Below the pieces are notes generated by a model that searched no databases, was not told the origin of the DNA, and saw only the letters and a program-made list of their open reading frames with translations. From contig NZ_VJXX01000001.1 in the NCBI RefSeq assembly GCF_009377195.2, forward strand, positions 558,001-622,000: a stretch of DNA of 64,000 nt. Direction: 5' to 3'. Positions 9,329 to 17,508 of this stretch are shown in pieces. The position numbers were made by a program, and so were the translations under genes. The number at the start of each line of letters is the position of its first letter. The first letter of the stretch is position 1. Origin of the DNA: Arthrobacter bussei (lineage in GTDB: Bacteria > Actinomycetota > Actinomycetes > Actinomycetales > Micrococcaceae).

Positions 9329-9334
9329 ACACTA
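9329..9334 (-). promoter_or_regulatory. -10 box of dapE (leaderless)
   Basis: Minus-strand TAGTGT ends six bases before the dapE ATG. It lies between the two divergent start codons and overlaps the space RNA polymerase needs on dapD. Confidence 0.5.
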
Positions 9335-9342
9335 TCGCTCGG

Positions 9343-9348
9343 TAGACT
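9343..9348 (+). promoter_or_regulatory. -10 box of dapD (leaderless)
   Basis: TAGACT ends seven bases before the dapD ATG at 9356. No Shine-Dalgarno sequence is present, which supports a leaderless message. Confidence 0.5.
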
Positions 9349-9355
9349 GCTGCCC

Positions 9356-10357
9356 ATGACGACTCCCCTGCCGAACTCACCCCTGCCCGGCGACTCCCGG
9401 CGGCCGGCCGGTGGTCTGGGCCTCGCCACGGTCACCACGGACGGCGTGGTCCTCGACACCTGGTTCCCCTCACCCTGGCTGGGAGAGGCACCCACGGACG
9501 GAACCATCGGCGGAGCGGCAGGCGCGACCGGGTCGGGGCTCCGCGACACCCTCGAGGCACTGGCCCGGGCCGGCGTCGACAACGCGCGGGGGGTCTCCCA
9601 GCACGTCGTCGACATCACCATCGAGCTGGACGACGCACCGGCCGGCACCGAGGACGCCTACCTCCGGCTGCATCTGCTCTCGCACCGGCTGGTCCAGCCC
9701 AACACCGTAAACCTCGACGGCGTCTTCGGTCTCCTCGCCAACGTCGTCTGGACGAATCACGGGCCCGCCGCCGCCGAGGGCTTCGAGACGGTGCGCGCCG
9801 CCCTGCGCGCCCGCGGACCCGTCGCCGTGTACGGGGTGGACAAGTTCCCCCGCATGGTGGACTACGTGGTGCCGGCCGGCGTGCGGATCGCCGACGCGGA
9901 CCGCGTGCGCCTCGGCGCGCACCTCGCGGAGGGCACCACGGTCATGCACGAGGGGTTCGTGAACTTCAACGCCGGGACCCTCGGCCACTCCATGGTCGAG
10001 GGCCGGATCTCGGCCGGCGTCGTCGTCGGCGACGGTTCCGACATCGGCGGAGGTGCCTCGATCATGGGCACCCTCTCAGGCGGCGGCAAGGAACGCATCA
10101 CCATCGGCGAGCGCTGCCTGCTCGGTGCCGAGGCCGGAGTCGGCATCTCGCTCGGTGACGACTGCGTGGTGGAGGCCGGCCTCTACCTGACGGCCGGCAC
10201 CAAGATCACGCTGCAGGACGGGAGCGTCGTGAAGGCGAAGGACCTCTCCGGCGAGCCCGGCATCCTGTTCCGTCGCAATTCCACGACCGGAGCCGTGGAG
10301 GCGCAGCCGCGCACGGGAGAGGGCATCGCGCTCAACCCGGCCCTGCACGCCAACTGA
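9356..10357 (+). CDS. dapD: 2,3,4,5-tetrahydropyridine-2,6-dicarboxylate N-succinyltransferase, actinobacterial type
   Basis: The 333-residue enzyme succinylates tetrahydrodipicolinate using succinyl-CoA. The N-terminal half is the actinobacterial DapD-specific domain ([19 protein letters not shown]). The C-terminal half is a left-handed parallel beta helix with hexapeptide repeats: [19 protein letters not shown], then [20 protein letters not shown]. The actinobacterial form is longer than the E. coli enzyme (about 274 residues). It is followed after three bases by the lysozyme-like gene. Confidence 0.93.
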   Translation: MTTPLPNSPLPGDSRRPAGGLGLATVTTDGVVLDTWFPSPWLGEAPTDGTIGGAAGATGSGLRDTLEALARAGVDNARGVSQHVVDITIELDDAPAGTEDAYLRLHLLSHRLVQPNTVNLDGVFGLLANVVWTNHGPAAAEGFETVRAALRARGPVAVYGVDKFPRMVDYVVPAGVRIADADRVRLGAHLAEGTTVMHEGFVNFNAGTLGHSMVEGRISAGVVVGDGSDIGGGASIMGTLSGGGKERITIGERCLLGAEAGVGISLGDDCVVEAGLYLTAGTKITLQDGSVVKAKDLSGEPGILFRRNSTTGAVEAQPRTGEGIALNPALHAN

Positions 10358-10360
10358 CCC

Positions 10361-11239
10361 GTGACCCCACGATCTCCGACGGCTGCCGTGAGGCGGCGTC
10401 GACGACGCGTCCGGACGGCGGTGATGCTCACCGTGCTCGGCGTCGTCGTCGTGGGCGGTGCCGCGCTGGCGGTGACGCAGCTGGATCGGAGCGAGGTCCT
10501 GGTCCGTGAGCGGTGCAGCGCCACGGTGGGCGCCGACACCTTCGAGCTCACTCCGACGCAGGCCGGGAACGCCGCCCTCATCTCGGGGATCGCCGTGCAG
10601 CGCGGGCTGCCCGCCCGCGCCGCGTCGATCGCGATCGCGACCGCCATCCAGGAGTCGCGCCTGGAGAACATCGACTACGGCGACGACGCGGGGCCGGATT
10701 CCCGGGGGCTGTTCCAGCAGCGTCCGTCCCAGGGGTGGGGTACCGAGGAGCAGATCATGATGCCCGCCTACGCCACCGGCGCGTTCTACGACGCCCTCGT
10801 GCAGGTACCGGGCTACGAGGACCTGCCCATCACCGAGGCCGCGCAGACCGTCCAGCGCTCGGCCTTCCCGGAGGCCTACGCCGACCACGAGCCCGAGGGC
10901 CGCGCGTTCGCCTCGGCCCTCACGGGCAACTCCCCCGCCGCTCTGGACTGCACGCTCCGAGACCCGACGGCGACGGGCGACGCCCTCGCGGTCTCCGCCG
11001 CCGCTGACGAGGCCTTCGGGCCGCTGGGCGGTACCGCCGACGGCACCCTCCTGAGACTGGACGTCTCGGGCAGCCTCGGGTGGGCGGCCGCACAGTGGGC
11101 CGTCGCGAACGCCTCGACCCTCCACATCACCTCGGTCTCCCACTCGGGCCTGGAGTGGGACCGGGCCGAGGGCGGCTGGAGCACGGTCGGGACGGAGTCG
11201 GGGATCGTGACCATCACCGTCGCGGGCGCCACACCCTGA
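10361..11239 (+). CDS. Membrane-anchored lysozyme-like (transglycosylase-fold) protein
   Basis: The 292-residue protein has an Arg-rich N-terminus and one transmembrane helix (about residues 19-38), so the rest is outside the cell. Residues about 75-135 (AIATAIQESRLENIDYGD, then SRGLFQQRPSQGWGT) match the soluble transglycosylase/lysozyme-like fold, with Glu of IQESRLEN in the catalytic position and the GLFQxRPSQGWG motif. A C-terminal domain of about 110 residues is unassigned. The GTG start is three bases after dapD, so it is probably co-transcribed with it. Catalytic activity is inferred, not shown. Confidence 0.65.
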   Translation: MTPRSPTAAVRRRRRRVRTAVMLTVLGVVVVGGAALAVTQLDRSEVLVRERCSATVGADTFELTPTQAGNAALISGIAVQRGLPARAASIAIATAIQESRLENIDYGDDAGPDSRGLFQQRPSQGWGTEEQIMMPAYATGAFYDALVQVPGYEDLPITEAAQTVQRSAFPEAYADHEPEGRAFASALTGNSPAALDCTLRDPTATGDALAVSAAADEAFGPLGGTADGTLLRLDVSGSLGWAAAQWAVANASTLHITSVSHSGLEWDRAEGGWSTVGTESGIVTITVAGATP

Positions 11240-11251
11240 GTCACGGGCAGG

Positions 11252-11866
11252 TCAGGCCAGCATCCTGATCACGGGCTCCACGTAACTGCGGAAGGACTGT
11301 TCGTCGTCGAACAGTTCCTGGCACATGAGGAGCTTGTCCGGTTCCACCCACCAGGCGCGGCGCACCCCCAGGGGCAGCTCGATCACCTGGAGGGTGAACC
11401 GCCGCGCCGCCCGGCCCAGTTCGAGTTCGCGCTCCTGGATCATGCGGGACAGCAGGTACTCGATGCTCTCGGCCCCGCGTGAGCCGGCGTGCAGGGCATA
11501 CTCCGCGCACCGCTCCTCGGCCCAGGCGGTCGCCGCCCCGACGCGGGCCCGCAGGAGGGCCTTCAGCGCCTCCATGCCGTCGAGCGCCTCGAAGCGCGGC
11601 GGGACCGGAAGGACGGCGTCACTGATGCGGTGCGACAGGAGGCTGTGCCACCACGCCTCCCACTCGACGCGCAGCGTGGCCGACCCCCCGAAGGGTTCCA
11701 TCAGGCGCCGGAGGTCCACCGGGCGGACCGCAGGCGTGACCGGCGGCAGCGCCGGCCTCCCGAGTCCCCGGAAGCCCGCGCAGTCCCTCAGGTACAGCGC
11801 CACGAGCAGCACCTCCGAGGTGTCCACGGTGAAGTACGTGCTGTAGCCGGGGTCGGGGTACGACAT
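11252..11866 (-). CDS. Conserved hypothetical protein
   Basis: I do not recognise this 204-residue protein. It is soluble and mostly helical, rich in Arg, Leu and Glu, with no signal peptide or membrane helix. The middle (WAEERCAEYALHAGSRGAES) and the C-terminus (ELFDDEQSFRSYVEPVIRML) look well structured. A ribosome site GAAGGAGG precedes the ATG, and a TACTGT -10 box lies about 30 bases upstream (11898-11903), so this gene has a conventional leader. It converges on the lysozyme-like gene with a 12-base gap. Confidence 0.7.
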   Translation of the reverse strand: MSYPDPGYSTYFTVDTSEVLLVALYLRDCAGFRGLGRPALPPVTPAVRPVDLRRLMEPFGGSATLRVEWEAWWHSLLSHRISDAVLPVPPRFEALDGMEALKALLRARVGAATAWAEERCAEYALHAGSRGAESIEYLLSRMIQERELELGRAARRFTLQVIELPLGVRRAWWVEPDKLLMCQELFDDEQSFRSYVEPVIRMLA

Positions 11867-11982
11867 GGGCCTCCTTCGGACCGGTCATGCTGGTCATACA
11901 GTAGCCTCCGGATCCACGGCGCTCCAGAGGCGCACGCACCGCATGCGCGCCGTCATCACCTGGTCCGGAGAATGCGCCCGCC

Positions 11983-11988
11983 TAGGAT
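11983..11988 (+). promoter_or_regulatory. -10 box of galE (leaderless)
   Basis: TAGGAT ends six bases before the galE ATG. Confidence 0.5.
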
Positions 11989-11994
11989 GGAAGC

Positions 11995-13023
11995 ATGAAG
12001 ATCCTCGTAACCGGTGGCAGTGGCTACATCGGCTCGCACACCGTCCTGACCCTGCTCGAGAACGGCCACGACGTCGTCGTCGTCGACAACCTGCTGAACT
12101 CGACCGAGACCTCGCTGCAGCGTGTCGCCACCCTCGCCGGCCGTGCCCCGGTGTTCCACCAGGCGGACCTCCTCGACGAACCCCGGCTCCGCGCGATCTT
12201 CGCGGAGGAGCAGGTCGACGCCGTGATCCACTTCGCGGGACTGAAGGCGGTCGGCGAGTCGGTGGAGAAGCCGCTGTACTACTACCACAACAACGTGGGC
12301 GGGACCCTGAACCTCCTGCGCGTCATGGACGACGCCGGAGTGCGCACGCTCGTCTTCAGCTCCTCCGCCACGGTGTACGGGGCGTCCGAGGAAGTACCGC
12401 TCACGGAGAAGCTGCCGCTCGACGCCGTCAACCCCTACGGACGCACCAAGGAGCAGATCGAGGACATCCTCAGCGACCTCGGCGCGGCGGATCCCCGCTG
12501 GAACATCGCACTGCTGCGCTACTTCAATCCGGTGGGCGCGCACTCCTCGGGCTCCATCGGGGAGGACCCCACCGGCATCCCGAACAACCTGCTGCCGTTC
12601 GTCGCGCAGGTGGCCGTGGGGCGGCGCGAGAAGGTCATGGTGTTCGGCAACGACTACCCGACGCCGGACGGTACGGGTGTCCGCGACTACATCCACGTCG
12701 TCGACCTCGCCGCCGGTCACCTCGCCGCGCTGGACTACCTCGTGGCCCACGGCGGCGTGCACACCTGGAACCTCGGGACCGGCAACGGGTCCTCGGTCCT
12801 CGAGGTCCTTGCCGCCTTCTCGGCCGCCGTGGGCCGCGAGATCCCATACGAGTTCGCCCCCCGGCGGCCGGGCGACGCCGCGGTCAGCTACGCGGACCCG
12901 TCCTCGGCGCTCGCCGACCTCGGCTGGTCCGCCTCCCGCACGCTCGCCGAGATGTGCGAGGACCACTGGCGCTGGCAGCGGAACAACCCCCAGGGCTACG
13001 CGACCACGCACGAGAACGCCTGA
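11995..13023 (+). CDS. galE: UDP-glucose 4-epimerase
   Basis: The 342-residue short-chain dehydrogenase-fold enzyme interconverts UDP-glucose and UDP-galactose. It has the NAD motif GGSGYIGSH at residues 6-14, the catalytic Ser in SSSATVYG, the YxxxK pair in NPYGRTKEQIE, and the substrate-loop segment RYFNPVGAH. Length is normal for the family. It is monocistronic, ended by a 44-base perfect palindrome. Confidence 0.95.
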   Translation: MKILVTGGSGYIGSHTVLTLLENGHDVVVVDNLLNSTETSLQRVATLAGRAPVFHQADLLDEPRLRAIFAEEQVDAVIHFAGLKAVGESVEKPLYYYHNNVGGTLNLLRVMDDAGVRTLVFSSSATVYGASEEVPLTEKLPLDAVNPYGRTKEQIEDILSDLGAADPRWNIALLRYFNPVGAHSSGSIGEDPTGIPNNLLPFVAQVAVGRREKVMVFGNDYPTPDGTGVRDYIHVVDLAAGHLAALDYLVAHGGVHTWNLGTGNGSSVLEVLAAFSAAVGREIPYEFAPRRPGDAAVSYADPSSALADLGWSASRTLAEMCEDHWRWQRNNPQGYATTHENA

Positions 13024-13035
13024 CCCACCGGCACC

Positions 13036-13079
13036 ACGACGACGGCCGCCCACCTCGCGAGGTGGGCGGCCGTCGTCGT
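13036..13079. terminator. Bidirectional terminator, 44-base perfect inverted repeat
   Basis: Bases 13036-13057 are the exact reverse complement of 13058-13079, so the palindrome has no spacer. In RNA it would fold as a long GC-rich hairpin with a small TCGCGA-type loop. It sits between the convergent galE and gltA genes. Confidence 0.85.
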
Positions 13080-13097
13080 ACGGTCCGTGCGGCGGTG

Positions 13098-14381
<1,284 letters not shown>

Positions 14382-14477
14382 TGATTCTCCTTCAGGAGCT
14401 GGAGCGGGGGTGTCGCCACGATCATCGCTACGCAGGAGGACACGCGTCGTTCCGGCGATCGCATATTCAGCTGAAAC

Positions 14478-14493
14478 GCTACCGTCCGGTAGC
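14478..14493. promoter_or_regulatory. 16-base palindrome upstream of gltA, possible operator
   Basis: GCTACCGTCCGGTAGC is a perfect palindrome in the dapC-gltA gap, about 97 bases before the gltA ATG. As an RNA hairpin it would be short (seven pairs, two-base loop) and lacks a U-tract, so a protein-binding site is the better reading. The cognate regulator is unknown. Confidence 0.35.
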
Positions 14494-14547
14494 CCTCCAC
14501 CACTAATCCTGCTGGCCTTCGTTGTGGAACAGCAACGGCACGCCTCC

Positions 14548-15702
14548 TCAGCGGGGAGCGTCCGCCAGCCGGGCGGCAGCCGCGTCGACCCGCTCGTCGG
14601 TGCCCGTCAGGGCGACCCTGACGAAGCCGTTCCCGGCGTCCCCGTAGAACACGCCGGGGCCCGCGAGGATCCCCAGCCCGGCGAGCATGCCGATGGTGTC
14701 CCAGGTCCCCTGCCCGTTGCTCACCCAGAGGTACAGGCCCGCCACCGAACCGGATACCGTGAATCCCGCGCGCTCCAGTGCGGGCACCAGCACCGCCCGA
14801 CGGCGGCGGTAGAGATCCTTCTGCGCGGCGACGTGGGCGTCATCCGCAACGGCTGCACGCATCGCCTCCTGCACCGGGTACGGCACGATCATGCCGGCGT
14901 GCTTGCGTGAGTTGACGAGGTTGGCGACGATCGCCGGATCGCCGGCCGTGAACGCGGCCCGATACCCGGCGACGTTCGACTGCTTGCTCAGCGAGTACAC
15001 CGCGAGGAGGTTCGTGTGCGAGTCGCCGCAGACCCGCGGATCGAGCACACTCGGGACCGGTTCACCGCCGTCGGCCGGATCCCACGCGCCCCAGCCCAGT
15101 TCGCCGTAGCACTCGTCCGAGGCGACGACGGCACCGAGCGCGCGGGCGTCGTCGACGACGGTCTTCAGCGCAGGGACATCCAGCACCTCTCCGGTCGGAT
15201 TGCCGGGAGAGTTGATCCACACGAGCCGGACCCGTGCGCGGACGTCGTCGGGGAGCTCGTCGAGGGAGTCGGCCGCGACCGGGGTGGCGCCGGCGAGGTG
15301 GGCGCCGACGTCGTAGGTGGGATAGGCGACCGTGGGACGCACCACGACGTCGCCGGCCCGCAGACCCAGCAGCAGGGGCAGCCAGGCCACGAGTTCCTTG
15401 GAGCCGACCGTCGGCAGGATGTCCCGCGGATCCAGGCCGGTCACTCCCCTGCGGCGCGCGAACCAGTCGCCGATGGCCTGGCGGAGTGCCTGCGTCCCGT
15501 GGGTCGTCGGGTAGCCGTGCGCGTCCGCCGCCGAGGCCAGGGCGTCCTGGATGAGCGCGGGCGTGGGATCCACGGGGGTGCCGATCGACAGGTCGACGAC
15601 GCCGTCGGGGTGCCGTGCGGCGATGTCCCGGTAGGGCGCCATGGCATCCCACGGGTAGTCCGGCAGCTGCAGGCCGAACGGTTTCGGCTCCCCGGCCACC
15701 AC
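14548..15702 (-). CDS. dapC: Succinyldiaminopimelate transaminase
   Basis: The 384-residue class I/II PLP aminotransferase begins GLQLPDYPWDAMAPY, characteristic of actinobacterial DapC, which aminates N-succinyl-2-amino-6-ketopimelate. The PLP lysine is in SLSKQSNVAGYR; the INSPGNPTGEV motif supplies the cofactor Asn. The GTG start at 15702 abuts the ferredoxin TAA stop (15703-15705), with no intergenic base. Co-transcription with fdxA is conserved in actinobacteria (compare Rv1177-Rv1178). Confidence 0.85.
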   Translation of the reverse strand: MVAGEPKPFGLQLPDYPWDAMAPYRDIAARHPDGVVDLSIGTPVDPTPALIQDALASAADAHGYPTTHGTQALRQAIGDWFARRRGVTGLDPRDILPTVGSKELVAWLPLLLGLRAGDVVVRPTVAYPTYDVGAHLAGATPVAADSLDELPDDVRARVRLVWINSPGNPTGEVLDVPALKTVVDDARALGAVVASDECYGELGWGAWDPADGGEPVPSVLDPRVCGDSHTNLLAVYSLSKQSNVAGYRAAFTAGDPAIVANLVNSRKHAGMIVPYPVQEAMRAAVADDAHVAAQKDLYRRRRAVLVPALERAGFTVSGSVAGLYLWVSNGQGTWDTIGMLAGLGILAGPGVFYGDAGNGFVRVALTGTDERVDAAAARLADAPR

Positions 15703-16050
15703 TTAGGCGGGCTGGTTCTGGGGCGGGAGCGCCGCGATGATCGGGTGGTCGAATCCGGCGTTGCCGACCTTCGCCGCTCCGCCGGGCGACCCGAGCGCCG
15801 CGCCTGCCGGAGCGGGCACGTCGAAGAACTCGACATTGGCCTTGTAGTACTCGGCCCACTGCTCGGGGGTGTCGTCCTCGTAGTAGATCGCCTCCACCGG
15901 GCACACGGGTTCACACGCGCCGCAGTCCACGCACTCGTCGGGGTGGATGTAGAGCGACCGCTCGCCCTCATAGATGCAGTCGACAGGGCATTCCTCGATA
16001 CAGGCCTTGTCCTTGACATCCACGCATGGCTGCGCGATTACGTAGGTCAC
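15703..16050 (-). CDS. fdxA: Seven-iron ferredoxin ([3Fe-4S][4Fe-4S])
   Basis: The 115-residue ferredoxin has Cys9, Cys17, Cys21, Cys25, Cys40, Cys43, Cys46 and Cys50. The C-x7-C spacing at the first site is that of FdxA/FdxC proteins with one 3Fe-4S and one 4Fe-4S cluster. The C-terminal tail after residue 75 is the usual FdxA extension. The electron partner is unknown. Translation starts at a GTG. Confidence 0.93.
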   Translation of the reverse strand: MTYVIAQPCVDVKDKACIEECPVDCIYEGERSLYIHPDECVDCGACEPVCPVEAIYYEDDTPEQWAEYYKANVEFFDVPAPAGAALGSPGGAAKVGNAGFDHPIIAALPPQNQPA

Positions 16051-16205
16051 TTCCCACGCCTTTCCTGGTGACTGGGGTCGGCTGACGCACCCTGGGGTAC
16101 GGCTTCCAGCTTAACGCAAGGCCCCGGCCCGCCCGGACCGGATCCACGGAGGTCGCTGTTCCACCCGCCGGCCCGTCGGAGGTGCAGTGCGCCTACCCTT
16201 GACGG

Positions 16206-16422
16206 GTGCAGAACCCCGCCGATCTCCTCGCCTCACTCCCCCTCAGCACGAGGGTGGTGGTGCGCCGCCGCGACGGGGACGGGTTCTCGGACTCCCTCGG
16301 GGACCTCGTGGCGCTCGACGCCGGCACGTGCACCGTGCGGACGCGGCGTGGGGGCACGTCATCACCCGTCACAGTGATTGGGACCCGTCAATCAATCGCC
16401 CGGGTGCCCGTACAATCAGGGG
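16206..16422 (+). pseudogene. Fragment or stand-alone copy of an SH3-like acetyltransferase N-terminal domain
   Basis: From a GTG at 16206 the frame reads MQNPADLLASLPLSTRVVV, then GFSDSLGDLVALD and CTVRTRRG. This is the SH3-like N-terminal domain that precedes the GNAT domain in Rv0428c-type acetyltransferases. After about residue 50 codon use becomes poor and the DNA turns into the promoter of the next gene, which starts in another frame at 16423. No GNAT domain follows, and the frame has no stop until 16964. A 3'-truncated remnant is most likely; a functional domain-only protein is less likely. Confidence 0.4.
16411..16416 (+). promoter_or_regulatory. -10 box of the ArsR-like regulator (leaderless)
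   Basis: TACAAT, one base from consensus, ends six bases before the ATG at 16423. It lies inside the decaying end of the SH3-like fragment. Confidence 0.5.
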
Positions 16423-16917
16423 ATGACTGTCGACGAGGATCTCCAGGCCCGCGGGCGGGCACTCAGCTCACCGGTCAGGATCCGCATCCTGCGCCTGTGC
16501 CTCCACAAGGCGAGGACCAACAAGGAGATCGCCGAGATCCTGGAGCTGAATCCGGCAACGGCCCTGCATCATGTCCGGACCCTGCTGTCCACGGGTTTCC
16601 TCGCCGCCGAAAACGCCCGGACGGGCAACCGCGGTGCGAAGGAGATCCCCTACCGCGCCACCGGTCTCTCGTGGAACAGCCGCATCCCGAATGCCGCGCC
16701 CGTCCTCGTCGAGACGTTCCTGCAGGAGATCGAGGGGCTGCAGCCCGCCGACATCGACGTCTGGCGGATGGGCGTCAAGCTCAACGACGCCAACCGCGCC
16801 GAGATGATGGGACGCATCCGCGAGGTCTTCGAGGACTATGCGCGGCGCGAACCGGACCCCGACGGTACGGCGACCTCGATCATGCTCGCGCACCATCTGG
16901 ACCGCACCGCGGACTGA
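16423..16917 (+). CDS. ArsR-like winged helix-turn-helix regulator
   Basis: The 164-residue protein has an N-terminal winged helix: RGRALSSPVRIRILRLCLH, then the helix-turn-helix NKEIAEILELNPATALHHV and a wing ending near residue 80. The C-terminal half is an acidic, helical region that may bind an effector or dimerise. No metal-binding cysteine pair like that of ArsR sensors is present. Its targets are not evident. It converges on the membrane-protein gene. Confidence 0.8.
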   Translation: MTVDEDLQARGRALSSPVRIRILRLCLHKARTNKEIAEILELNPATALHHVRTLLSTGFLAAENARTGNRGAKEIPYRATGLSWNSRIPNAAPVLVETFLQEIEGLQPADIDVWRMGVKLNDANRAEMMGRIREVFEDYARREPDPDGTATSIMLAHHLDRTAD

Positions 16918-16938
16918 GGATGAGACGCTGCCGTCCCC

Positions 16939-16964
16939 TCAGGTCCTCCGGCGCGCGGACCTGA
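16939..16964. terminator. Hairpin at the convergent junction
   Basis: An 8-bp stem (16939-16946 with 16957-16964, ten-base loop) overlaps the last codons of the minus-strand membrane protein and lies just beyond the regulator stop. It is a moderate terminator candidate. Confidence 0.4.
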
Positions 16965-17487
16965 CCGGCCTCAGCACGAGGCTCCCCACCACGACGGCGC
17001 CGAGCGTCACGACCAGGACGCCGAAGAGCCACAGGTTGCCGGCCAGCGCGGTCCCCGGGGCGGACTCCGAGGCGCCGGTGAGGATCAGGGTCTTACGGGA
17101 CGTAGAGATCAGGGCCACGACGCCGTAGGCCACGGCGCCCGCGACGGCCGTCTGGATCACGGTGCGCGCCCACAGGCCGCTGAGCAGGAAGAGGCTCGCG
17201 GCGAGGACCAGGGCGCCGAGCGCACCGATCGGGATCGCGGTGGAGCCCACGTACAGGAGCTGCCCGTGCAGCAGGGTCCCGAAGACGGCCGCCACGACTC
17301 CCGCGGCCACGCTCGCGAGGATCGAGGGGACACGGCCGGGAACAGCGCCTGGCGCGGCATCCGCGGCATCCCGGGTCGGTGACACGGGCGCGGCACCCGC
17401 GGTGGACCGACCGGGACCATCCTCGAGCGGGAACGACGAACGCCGGCCCTCCCCTGCTGGGGAGGTGCCGGCGTCGTCATGAGCCAT
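16939..17487 (-). CDS. Four-helix membrane protein, conserved hypothetical
   Basis: The 182-residue protein has a polar N-terminus of about 50 residues, then four transmembrane helices around residues 54-80, 85-108, 112-128 and 150-172. A short basic tail (RPVRSARRR) follows, placing the C-terminus inside. I do not recognise the family beyond a typA-linked actinobacterial membrane protein. It starts 21 bases after the typA stop and is probably in its operon. Confidence 0.65.
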   Translation of the reverse strand: MAHDDAGTSPAGEGRRSSFPLEDGPGRSTAGAAPVSPTRDAADAAPGAVPGRVPSILASVAAGVVAAVFGTLLHGQLLYVGSTAIPIGALGALVLAASLFLLSGLWARTVIQTAVAGAVAYGVVALISTSRKTLILTGASESAPGTALAGNLWLFGVLVVTLGAVVVGSLVLRPVRSARRRT

Positions 17488-17508
17488 GGTGCGCTGGACC
17501 TGCCGGGA

